The notes beneath the pieces were generated by a model. That model saw nothing but the letters and a program-made list of their open reading frames with translations, was not told where the DNA came from and ran no database searches. From assembly GCF_001936475.1 (NCBI RefSeq), contig NZ_MSPQ01000001.1:744001-808000 (forward strand): 64,000 nt of DNA. Direction: 5' to 3'. The stretch is from Algoriphagus marinus. Lineage in GTDB: Bacteria > Bacteroidota > Bacteroidia > Cytophagales > Cyclobacteriaceae. A program made the translations under genes and the position numbers. This document shows positions 33,951 to 42,062 of this stretch, in pieces. Every line of letters begins with the position of its first letter. The stretch's first letter is position 1.

Positions 33951-34682
33951 TTACCTTACTGTGATATGGTAGCAACTCTGCTTTCGTTCTTTGATAAAGA
34001 AGATTTTATTCGCTTTTTGAAATTCATCCAGAATCAGTTCAAGCTTTTTTTGAGCAGCTCGGTTGGAGCCTTTCTTTCCATTAAATCTAATGTAGGAGAT
34101 ATCGAATGAGACGCCATAAGAGTGGGAGCTGACCCCGGAAGTGGCATTTCTATTTCTCTTTCTAAGACTGTTCTGCTGTTCGGGAGTACGAGTTACCGAG
34201 GTAAGGGTAAAGTAACTTTTTGAACTCGTCAGATTTTGAAATGCTTGTCCAAGTTCCTCCAAGACAATTTTAGCCTGTGGTGTGATGTAAGGATAGCTGT
34301 GAGTCAATTTCATCACTTCATAGCCAGTTCCCTGATTAATTAAGACTAGCCTTTTGCTTTCGGTGAGTTGATTAAAATGATCTTCATTTTCAATCAAACC
34401 GAAGCCATTATTTTCTCCTGCATAGAGGTGATTGTCGTATTCCTTGGTAATTACCGGCGCTGTTCTAGGTGGAGCAACGGAAATTTCGGGTAGTTCCAAG
34501 GGGATGGGCAGGGCTTCATCCCGCTCGATGGCAGAAGCTTTAGGCTGGGTGATTAGAGCGGTATAGGTTTCTTTTAATTGTTTTTTCAACTCAGGCATAT
34601 ACACTTGTGTCGCGAGCGCACCTGCCGAAATAAGGATGAAAATTAGGGCAAGTTGTATAACACGAGAGTTTTGTAGTTGCAT
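33951..34682 (-). CDS. M15-like D-Ala-D-Ala carboxypeptidase family protein (DUF5715-type)
   Basis: 243 residues: N-terminal membrane anchor or signal (about 8-26), a spacer rich in Pro, then a domain with LTSVTRTPEQQNSLRKRNRN, SSHSYGVSFDISYIRF and at the end KQSCYHITVR. The SxHxxGxxFDI segment and the final His are the zinc ligands of the VanY/M15 fold, so it probably cleaves peptidoglycan peptides. It carries one large membrane-proximal disordered region. Stand-alone gene. Confidence 0.75.
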   Translation of the reverse strand: MQLQNSRVIQLALIFILISAGALATQVYMPELKKQLKETYTALITQPKASAIERDEALPIPLELPEISVAPPRTAPVITKEYDNHLYAGENNGFGLIENEDHFNQLTESKRLVLINQGTGYEVMKLTHSYPYITPQAKIVLEELGQAFQNLTSSKSYFTLTSVTRTPEQQNSLRKRNRNATSGVSSHSYGVSFDISYIRFNGKKGSNRAAQKKLELILDEFQKANKIFFIKERKQSCYHITVR

Positions 34683-35089
34683 TGTCTACGGAGAGTCGAT
34701 TTTTTTGGGAGAATTAATTGGGTCCGGAGCAAAGATTAAACCATTCTTACGGTAATCAATAAAGTAATTTTCCTTAATTCAGGCTAAAAACGTCAGGAGT
34801 TTGATGATAGTATAGTCTCAAGGGTGAAGTTTTTTAAGATGTCTTTTCACAATAATCCTTGGGTAATTACTTCTTGAAATGTGGAATTCCCGAGCATTAT
34901 ATTCCCCAATTTAGGGTAGTAATCTTGAGTTTTTATAAATTACTATCTCCCTATATTTTTCTAAAAACCCATCTAATATGATTTTAAGTGATAGATATTC
35001 AATTAGTTAAGATTTTGTCGCTAACTCGAAATAGCAGGTTTTTCAAAAAAGGCATTCGGTTTGGATTTCTAAGGTCAAAACAAACATCT
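34683..35089. other. long leader before the small membrane protein gene
   Basis: No gene. Holds the palindrome at 34903 and AT-rich sequence; a frame open upstream of 35090 (from 34988) does not look like protein. Confidence 0.3.
34903..34918. promoter_or_regulatory. candidate 7-2-7 site before the small membrane protein gene
   Basis: TCCCCAATTTAGGGTA, one base away from a perfect TACCCAATTTAGGGTA palindrome; 172 bases upstream of the ATG at 35090. Weaker than the two sites at the kinase gene. Confidence 0.3.
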
Positions 35090-35299
35090 ATGAAAACCCA
35101 ACTCGTTAAATACTCGCAAAATATTTTCATGTTTATTCTAGCAATGTCTGTAAGCCTGACTTCTTATGCTCAAGATGGCGGACTCGATATTGACATAAAT
35201 ATCGGTAAACCTGAATGGTATGAGCAGACATGGGTATGGGTTGTAGGAGCAGCAGTATTTGTTCTTGTCCTAGTGACCATACTTAGGAAAAAAAAATAA
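35090..35299 (+). CDS. small exported membrane protein (69 residues)
   Basis: Start at 35090 gives a clean N-terminus (MKTQLVKYSQNIFMFILAMS with signal-like core ending TSYAQ, about residue 27). Then an acidic stretch GGLDIDINIGKPEWYEQ and one C-terminal membrane helix (VWVVGAAVFVLVLVTIL) with a RKKK stop. Similar small proteins of Bacteroidota have no known function. Terminator hairpin 13 bases behind. Confidence 0.7.
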   Translation: MKTQLVKYSQNIFMFILAMSVSLTSYAQDGGLDIDINIGKPEWYEQTWVWVVGAAVFVLVLVTILRKKK

Positions 35300-35312
35300 G
35301 CTAAGCCAAAAG

Positions 35313-35352
35313 AAAAAGCCATGTTCAACACTGATTGAACATGGCTTTTTTT
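35313..35352. terminator. bidirectional terminator
   Basis: AAAAAGCCATGTTCAA / TTGAACATGGCTTTTT stem (16 bp) with 6-base loop between the convergent genes ending at 35299 and 35354. Confidence 0.85.
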
Positions 35353-35353
35353 A

Positions 35354-38300
35354 TTACTCGATTTCCACCGTCACCGTATTGTCATCCGGGAGTCGATCGA
35401 TCAGCTTATTCAGCGGATCAATGCCCGCTTTGGCCGGTTCACCTTTGACTCTAATAGTTAAGGTGTTTTCACCGGGCTTAATCTTGTATTTCTGTAGGTA
35501 GAGCGTATTTACGCGATCTTTTCCCTGCTCATCTTTGTCATCTGCGGCAAAGACCCCAATATCAATGTAGTCTCCATCGTATGTTGCATTGGTTTCCATC
35601 CCCGAACCATCTGCATACATTTTCTGAGAGCTGAATTTGATCGTTACATCATATTCTCCATCGGAGATTTTTGTGGCATTTACCTCTTGAGCTTTATTAT
35701 CATAAAGCGTGATCTTATTCCAGGTATCATCCAGGTAATACATCAAGCTATCTGGCGTCTTCGCTGCCAGGTGCCGATATAAATCTGAACTTCCAGGGAA
35801 TGGTGGTGCCTGACGTAATCCGAATTCCTTGTTGAAATTATAGAGTGCCGAATCCATTGCATCTGCACCGATCAGGTCGCGCAACCCGTATAGAATCAAA
35901 CTTCCTTTATTATACCACTGGTAAGGACGGTTGCAGTTGATGAAGACATTTTCCTTTTTGCCTTCATTCGATCGACCACTGAGATAATCATCCAGTTCGT
36001 CCTTCAGGAATCGCTTCATATTCTCCTTGCCGTATTTTCGCTCCGAAAGAATCAAGGCCGAGAATTCTGCCAAAGCCTCCGAAGTCAAATTCGCTCCTCG
36101 GGTATAGTTTGGAGTGATCTGATGCCCCCACCACTGGTGCGCCAGCTCATGGGCAGTCACGTAATACACATAATCGAAGCTATTCGGATCTGAGAAATCA
36201 GCGACCCAACCGAAGCTTTCTGCAAAGGGCACCGTATTCGGGAATGACTGCGCAAAACCGGCATAGCGTGGGAATTCCAAGATTCGCATCTGCCGGAACT
36301 GGAAGTCTCCATAGGTTTCCGAGAAGTAGGTCAAGCCGTCTTTGTAGGAACTGACAAAGCGGTCCAAATTGTACTCATGGCCTTTCTGATAATAGATTTC
36401 GATGTCGATTTCCTTTCCGGACGGCAAGGTTGTCTTGTCTCGTAGTACTTCATACTCGGCAGAAAGTACCGAGAAAAATGCCTGAATTGGAGTGTCCTGA
36501 ATGTAATGAAAGTAGCGTCGATCACCTTCGATCCATTCTTTCTGTAAGTAACCTGGGGCGATGGCAATCTGACTCGGAATGGTACTTACTGTCGCCTCAA
36601 ACTGAATCAAATCTGCTTCATCAGCGAATAAGAGTGTGTTTCTACCATATGGATCATCATGTGGAGGAAGATCTTCAGGCTTTTCAGGAAGTTCGTATTC
36701 CCGACGCTTCTCGTCACTGCTCAGTTCCCCGTCTGCAGAATAGCCAATCTCCGGCATTCCACCAGCGATAAAGCTTCCATTGTAAACCAGCTCCCGACCA
36801 AAACCAGAATTAGGAAACCCATCATTGATGACTTTGCTTTTGACCACAAGATTCAGTGTGTCGCCTGGCATCATCGTCTGAGGTAAGGCCGTAATTTTAT
36901 ACCATTCACGTTCTGGCTTTTTGCCAAAAATCTGGAATTTGGCAGCTTCATAGACTAGCGGGAAGCGGTAAGGCAAAGGTTCTCCTTGGTAAAGAATCTC
37001 AAAATCCGTCAAGCTCGTGCTGTTGAAATGTACCGAGTCGATCGGTTCATTGGTTTTGTTCACCATCTGCACTTCCGCTTCGAAATAGGCATCTCGCTCC
37101 ATGGGATAAAGATCCGCTTTGAGATTCACCTTGGTAACTTTTGGCTGAGGCATAAACTCATATTGCTTCAGCTGCTTTTCATAGGCCACTTGTCTTAATT
37201 CACCTTCATCCCCTGTTCGATAGCCATTTTCATAAACCACCGAATTGAAAATATAGGCTCCTGCTGCAATACCAATAATCAGGAATCCATAGGCTGCGAT
37301 AGAGGTCTTTTGGGTCATTCTGCTCTTGGCAGTTTTCCATGTGTTTTTAAAAGAATTCTCGGTACCTCGGCTATAGAAAATACTGAAGAAGAGAATCAGA
37401 AATAGCCCAATTGCAGTCCAGTAAAGGTTAAACCAAAATAAAGGTTCGCCAAAATGCCCCAAGCCATTCATATCACTCCAGCGGTAGCCTGGCTTGTAGG
37501 AGAAGAAGAACATATTGAAATTATATCCCGCAAAATCACGGAATACAATCATCACCAGCCAAATCCCGATGGCAGCAGCGTGGCCCGCAAATTTGTTATT
37601 CACCACTAAGTGGACTGCAAAGACCAGCATCACCATTTGCAGGTAATCAGGAAGGGAAATCAAATAGCTATCGACTAGGTAAACCCCGATATCATAATTG
37701 AAATAGCCTTTCAGTGTCTGAACTACCAAGCCAACAATAATTGGAATAGTTGCCAGCATCAAACAGATAAATGCCATTCCGGCAAACTTCGAGGCGATTA
37801 CGGTTCCATCTTTGACTGGAAAAGTATCGTTGATGACGGAGTATCCGGATGACTTATCTCGGTGTAAACTTTCACCGGTAAAAAACACAATGATGATAAA
37901 CACGAAGAGGTTATAATCAAAGGTTTTGTACTCCATCAAAAAGGATGTGGAGGGAAAATTAGGTACCGAATACAGGGTGTTTCCAATCCAAAAATCCAAA
38001 ATCAAAAACACTAATCCTCCTAGCAAGATCGACTTGAAGTAAATGTCTTTGAAGATATTCTGAAACTCGATTTTGGAAAGCGTTTTGAAACTGTTCCATT
38101 GGTAATTTCCGGCAAAGCTTGCTTTTGCGATTACTTTTTGAAGCATTGGAGTGCTTGCTTCTTCTTTCTCAGCTTTGGATTTTTTCTGTTGTGTTTGGAA
38201 GAAATAAGTAAAGCTAAAGCGCCAGTATGCAGCAATAAAAAAGACAAATCCTACTCCAACCCAAAGGAGTCGATTGATCAGTAGGTTTCCTTCAATCGGT

Positions 38301-38998
38301 AAAATGAAGCTATTCTGCTCATAAGGAGTCAGGTAGCGGGTCTGGAAGTTGAAGGTATTGATCCCAAAAGGATCCATAATCTCCACCAAATCCTTGTTTT
38401 CAATATCCTGAGCAAGAAAATTTGCCAAGAGATAAATGATAAATACCACGATTCCCCCTGAATAGATGGATTTGATATTTCTGGTAAACACGATCAATGC
38501 AAAGAATAAAGTACTCGCCAGCCACAAGTTTGGAAGGGAAAGCGTGAGCCAAGGATGCAGGTAATTCATCAAGAGATTTGGACCATAGCGTAGTGCGTCT
38601 GTCCCAAAAAGTGGCCCGAGAAGCGTGCCCAGATAAAATCCCACTATGCTACCAAAGGAGATAAACATGAGGGTGACAAAAGAACCCCAAAACCTCCCCA
38701 TAAAATAGGCAAACTTGGAAATAGGGTAGCTAAAGAGGAAAGTTCCTGTCTTATGCTCGAGATCTCGGTAGATCGGTACTCCCATCACCGCCGAAGCGAT
38801 CAAAATCCCGAAAATAGAAATCAATAATTGAAGGTTGGCAATCACAATAGGAGCATTATGAAAGACCTTCTCCGAGGCCGGAGTATTACCAAATCCCACC
38901 AAAAGCAATGGAACGATCAGTAGCATCCCAAAATAGATATAGGTCGCCGGGCGACTGAATCTATATTTCAGTTCAAATATGAAAATATCTAAAAACAT
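35354..38998 (-). CDS. ABC-2-type permease fused to M1-family aminopeptidase
   Basis: 1214 residues. The first half carries about 12 membrane helices in two blocks (about 1-260 and 300-590), i.e. two ABC-2 permease modules in one chain. After a membrane-proximal stretch comes the M1 peptidase with the zinc signature YVTAHELAHQWWGHQ (about 944-958) and the downstream Glu in LTSEALAEFSALI. The peptidase domain faces the periplasm. It starts 7 bases beyond the ATPase gene, so both form a transporter-peptidase operon. Such fusions are common in Bacteroidota; the substrate is unknown, perhaps peptides that are trimmed and moved. Confidence 0.9.
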   Translation of the reverse strand: MFLDIFIFELKYRFSRPATYIYFGMLLIVPLLLVGFGNTPASEKVFHNAPIVIANLQLLISIFGILIASAVMGVPIYRDLEHKTGTFLFSYPISKFAYFMGRFWGSFVTLMFISFGSIVGFYLGTLLGPLFGTDALRYGPNLLMNYLHPWLTLSLPNLWLASTLFFALIVFTRNIKSIYSGGIVVFIIYLLANFLAQDIENKDLVEIMDPFGINTFNFQTRYLTPYEQNSFILPIEGNLLINRLLWVGVGFVFFIAAYWRFSFTYFFQTQQKKSKAEKEEASTPMLQKVIAKASFAGNYQWNSFKTLSKIEFQNIFKDIYFKSILLGGLVFLILDFWIGNTLYSVPNFPSTSFLMEYKTFDYNLFVFIIIVFFTGESLHRDKSSGYSVINDTFPVKDGTVIASKFAGMAFICLMLATIPIIVGLVVQTLKGYFNYDIGVYLVDSYLISLPDYLQMVMLVFAVHLVVNNKFAGHAAAIGIWLVMIVFRDFAGYNFNMFFFSYKPGYRWSDMNGLGHFGEPLFWFNLYWTAIGLFLILFFSIFYSRGTENSFKNTWKTAKSRMTQKTSIAAYGFLIIGIAAGAYIFNSVVYENGYRTGDEGELRQVAYEKQLKQYEFMPQPKVTKVNLKADLYPMERDAYFEAEVQMVNKTNEPIDSVHFNSTSLTDFEILYQGEPLPYRFPLVYEAAKFQIFGKKPEREWYKITALPQTMMPGDTLNLVVKSKVINDGFPNSGFGRELVYNGSFIAGGMPEIGYSADGELSSDEKRREYELPEKPEDLPPHDDPYGRNTLLFADEADLIQFEATVSTIPSQIAIAPGYLQKEWIEGDRRYFHYIQDTPIQAFFSVLSAEYEVLRDKTTLPSGKEIDIEIYYQKGHEYNLDRFVSSYKDGLTYFSETYGDFQFRQMRILEFPRYAGFAQSFPNTVPFAESFGWVADFSDPNSFDYVYYVTAHELAHQWWGHQITPNYTRGANLTSEALAEFSALILSERKYGKENMKRFLKDELDDYLSGRSNEGKKENVFINCNRPYQWYNKGSLILYGLRDLIGADAMDSALYNFNKEFGLRQAPPFPGSSDLYRHLAAKTPDSLMYYLDDTWNKITLYDNKAQEVNATKISDGEYDVTIKFSSQKMYADGSGMETNATYDGDYIDIGVFAADDKDEQGKDRVNTLYLQKYKIKPGENTLTIRVKGEPAKAGIDPLNKLIDRLPDDNTVTVEIE

Positions 38999-39005
38999 AA
39001 CGGGC

Positions 39006-39893
39006 TTATATGGTGATCGGATCTACTTTCTTAGAAATATGGCTGAAGTACACATCTTCCAAATCAGCCGGAACCGGAATGAATCCATCACCTGGATTTT
39101 CTTCACTCTCGATACGCAAGCTGAGCTTGCCTTCCAAAAGTTTGGTGGAGATCACTGAATACTTTTCCCGGTAGATTCCGAGATCTGACTTTTCGATGGA
39201 CTTCTTGTAAATCTTTCCATTGACCGAGGCTATTCCTTCTGCAGGCTTTCCTTGCATCAATACTTCGCCCTGGCAGATGATCGCCATATTGGAACAAAGG
39301 GTGTTCACATCTTCCACGATATGAGTAGATAGAATCACCACTGTATTTTCACCGATTTCAGAGAGTAAATTGTAGAATCGATTTCGCTCCGAAGGGTCGA
39401 GTCCAGCGGTAGGCTCATCTACAATGATCAATGATGGATTTCCTACAAGCGCTTGGGCAATCCCAAATCGCTGGCGCATTCCTCCGGAGTAGGTGCCTAG
39501 ACCTTTCTTCCGATGGGAGTATAGGTTTACCTTTTGTAATAGGTTTTCCACAAGGGCTTTTCGCTCACTTTTGCTCCCAATTCCTTTCATCTGTGCGATG
39601 TGATCGAGCATCACTTCAGCATTAATACGCGGATAAAGTCCAAAATCCTGAGGCAAATATCCCAGGCGTTCGCGGACGGCTTGCTTATTCTCGATGACAT
39701 TGATGTCATCCAAAAAAATGGTTCCGGAGTCCGGATCCTGAAGGGTTGCGATAGTTCGCATCAAAGTAGATTTTCCTGCTCCATTTGGTCCGAGCAGTCC
39801 GAACATCCCCTGAGGGATGGTTAAAGAAATGTTATTCAAAGCCTTTACGCCATTGGCATAAGTCTTCGAAAGATTCTTGATGATTAGTTCCAT
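39006..39893 (-). CDS. ABC transporter ATP-binding protein
   Basis: 295 residues with Walker A GLLGPNGAGKST (32-43), Q-loop YLPQDFGLYP, signature motif LGTYSGGMRQRFGIAQAL, Walker B SLIIVDEPTAGLDPSERNRF and switch His in VILSTHIVED. The C-terminal ~80 residues form an extra domain as in DrrA-type subunits. It drives the fused permease-peptidase encoded 7 bases downstream. Confidence 0.9.
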   Translation of the reverse strand: MELIIKNLSKTYANGVKALNNISLTIPQGMFGLLGPNGAGKSTLMRTIATLQDPDSGTIFLDDINVIENKQAVRERLGYLPQDFGLYPRINAEVMLDHIAQMKGIGSKSERKALVENLLQKVNLYSHRKKGLGTYSGGMRQRFGIAQALVGNPSLIIVDEPTAGLDPSERNRFYNLLSEIGENTVVILSTHIVEDVNTLCSNMAIICQGEVLMQGKPAEGIASVNGKIYKKSIEKSDLGIYREKYSVISTKLLEGKLSLRIESEENPGDGFIPVPADLEDVYFSHISKKVDPITI

Positions 39894-40109
39894 TTGCAGT
39901 GGTTTTTAAAGATGATGGTGGTTTGGATTTTTTTAAAAAACTAGAATCCTACTGACTCTTAGCAATTTGAATATAAGAAAATTGATTTTAATTCCTTTTA
40001 TGGGTATGATAAATGCAGTTTTCAATTGTTAGATGCAGGTTTTTATAAGGAAGTTGCTCCAGCCTGTTTTTTTACTTGCGGGTTCGGTAAACTCCTGCAA
40101 CTTCAATCC

Positions 40110-40117
40110 TATCTTTG
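40110..40117 (+). promoter_or_regulatory. putative -7 promoter element
   Basis: TATCTTTG, 24 bases before the ATG at 40142. Confidence 0.45.
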
Positions 40118-40141
40118 AATTCAATTAGAATCCTCCCTTTT

Positions 40142-41386
40142 ATGAAAAGCTTAACTCCTTTAGCACTACTTCTCTTCATTTTTGCTGTTTCCTCTTGTAC
40201 CAAAATGGAATTTCTGAAAGAGTCTGGGCAGCTGGAATCCTTTGCGGAAATGGTTCAAGCTGGGGTAAAACCCATCGCCCTTAGTGAGCCGATGACTTCG
40301 GCAGAGCTAAACCTGTTTATGCCAGAGGCAAAGCGATTGGCAGAAAAATATGAAATTGAAATTTTCAGAGAATCCGCACTGATCGGAACAAGTCTTTTCG
40401 ATTCTTCGGTAGTGGAGGGAAAGGAAGTGCTGATTTTATATCAAGGGAAAAGTCTCGAAGCCTACCAAATGCTAAAGACTGAGGCCGCTGATTTAGCCGC
40501 GAAAGGCGAGTATTCAGGCGCCAAAAAAGAAGCAATCTCCAGAGCTTTTGGCAGATTGCTCGGATATCCAGCTTGGCGAATCAATGATTTGCTTGCGCAA
40601 AATTCGGAGTTCCGAGACTTGGAAGATTTTGGGATTAAAGGGCAAGAATTGATCTGGTTTTATAATGATCTTCCAGTGGCAAAGCTGTTTTATGGAAAGA
40701 CATTAGGTTTGAAAATGATCACCGCAGATGAGCATTCTGCGACCTTTCAAATCGCCGGAGATTCAAAATTGGTTTTGAAAAGTTTAGAAGGAAGTGACTA
40801 CTCTGGCAAGGAAGCCAAATCTGTAGCATTAGCACTTTTGACCAACAATCTTGAGGCTTGGTATTCCCATCTTAAAAGTGAAAAAGTGGAAATCAAATAC
40901 ACACTGAAAGTTAAGCCGGATGGCGCACATGATGGATTTGTGGCGGTAGACCCTGAGGGCTATTTATTGGAATTTGAAATGTTCCGAATGCATCCCGAAA
41001 ACGAGCGATTTATCCCTGAATTGAAAAGTTTGCAAGCTCAGGCAACGAGCTTGGGTTCGGAGTTTAATTTTTATGCCAGCATCACTTGGTTGTATTACAA
41101 AGATATGCTTCCAATGGAGAATTTTGTAACCGAAAATCTGGGCCTAAAGCTATCGGCAGATCAAGGCTGGGCCAAGATTTATAAGGCATCGGAAAACAGC
41201 TATTTGGGTTTGGTGGATGAAAAGCGTGGGATGAATTCCTTTTCTGAGGAGAAACTGGTGGAGGTAAAATTCGATTTGGAAGATGCGAAAGATTGGGAAG
41301 AATATTTGAAAAAAACCTCGAAAGACACGGCGCGGATGGTTGGAACGTTTAGGGATCAGGGAGGGTATGTATTCAGTTTTTTTTAA
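40142..41386 (+). CDS. lipoprotein with two VOC (glyoxalase-like) modules
   Basis: 414 residues from the ATG at 40142, which gives a lipoprotein signal (MKSLTPLALLLFIFAVSSC, Cys19); nine codons upstream are also open. Two glyoxalase/VOC-like segments follow: WFYNDLPVAKLFYGKTLGLK with HDGFVAVDPEGYLLEFEMF, and YYKDMLPMENFVTENLGLKL with WAKIYKASENSYLGLVDEKR. The strand-helix order fits a two-module VOC domain with a Glu ligand (LLEFEMF). Exported VOC lipoproteins are rare; substrate unknown. N-terminal part (about 20-180) is helical and unassigned. Confidence 0.75.
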   Translation: MKSLTPLALLLFIFAVSSCTKMEFLKESGQLESFAEMVQAGVKPIALSEPMTSAELNLFMPEAKRLAEKYEIEIFRESALIGTSLFDSSVVEGKEVLILYQGKSLEAYQMLKTEAADLAAKGEYSGAKKEAISRAFGRLLGYPAWRINDLLAQNSEFRDLEDFGIKGQELIWFYNDLPVAKLFYGKTLGLKMITADEHSATFQIAGDSKLVLKSLEGSDYSGKEAKSVALALLTNNLEAWYSHLKSEKVEIKYTLKVKPDGAHDGFVAVDPEGYLLEFEMFRMHPENERFIPELKSLQAQATSLGSEFNFYASITWLYYKDMLPMENFVTENLGLKLSADQGWAKIYKASENSYLGLVDEKRGMNSFSEEKLVEVKFDLEDAKDWEEYLKKTSKDTARMVGTFRDQGGYVFSFF

Positions 41387-41407
41387 CCGTAAAGGAAATT
41401 TTTTAAA

Positions 41408-41433
41408 ACCACATAGCCACATAGGTCACATAG
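41408..41433 (+). repeat. left terminal inverted repeat of a GxxExxY unit
   Basis: 26 bp beginning ACCACATAG and containing CACATAG words. The reverse complement of the element at 41942-41967 matches it at 22 of 26 positions. Confidence 0.7.
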
Positions 41434-41464
41434 CTTAGCTAATTAACTCTAAAATTCAATCCCT

Positions 41465-41881
41465 TTAAAATGGGTCTAGAGCGTCATAATATTTATTTAC
41501 AAAGGTTTTTTGGCCTTGATGGAAAACATTGCCAACATTGAAATTTATCAAAAGCCCTTTTGGGACCTTAAGAAGGTTTATATAGTTGATTACTTGAGCT
41601 TGGTGAATTGGTAATAATTCCGAAACCGATTTAAGCTCCACAACAATCAGCTCCTCTACAAGAAAATCACATCTAAATTCAGTGTCTATTCTTTGCCCTT
41701 TGTATTCAAGAGGGACTTGAAATTCTTGTCTGAAAATAATTTCTTGATTTGTAAACTCTATTGCCAAGCATTTTTGGTAAACGCTCTCAAATAAGCCTGG
41801 ACCTAAATGCCTATGTACTTCAATTGCAGCTCCCATAATCTTATAGGATAGATTATCTAGTGCTTTTTTAGATAGGATCAT
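41465..41881 (-). CDS. GxxExxY protein (PD-(D/E)xK-like)
   Basis: 138 residues with the naming motif GPGLFESVY (about 27-35), then FRQEFQVPLEYKGQRIDTEF, DFLVEELIVVELKSV (nuclease-like D...ExK core) and a C-terminal LINFNV. The family is predicted to be a nuclease of unknown role and is found scattered in Bacteroidota and other bacteria. The gene is bracketed by 26-bp inverted repeats and its surroundings look host-like, so it seems to be a mobile cassette. Confidence 0.85.
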   Translation of the reverse strand: MILSKKALDNLSYKIMGAAIEVHRHLGPGLFESVYQKCLAIEFTNQEIIFRQEFQVPLEYKGQRIDTEFRCDFLVEELIVVELKSVSELLPIHQAQVINYINLLKVPKGLLINFNVGNVFHQGQKTFVNKYYDALDPF

Positions 41882-41941
41882 TGTTTTCTTTAAAAGTTAG
41901 TAAGAAAATTACTTTCATGCCACTTCTAAATAATCTAAAAA

Positions 41942-41967
41942 CTATGTTTTCTATGTGACTATGTGGT
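41942..41967 (-). repeat. right terminal inverted repeat of a GxxExxY unit
   Basis: CTATGTTTTCTATGTGACTA followed by TGTGGT, inverted partner of 41408-41433. The 560-bp unit between the outer ends contains only the GxxExxY gene. Confidence 0.7.
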
Positions 41968-42062
41968 CCAATTTAAAATGTGACGAGTTGGTTCAATTTA
42001 AAAATTTGACTAGTTGGTTTAATTAGTATTTTAGAGCTTAAACCACCAAGCTGTAACCCATT

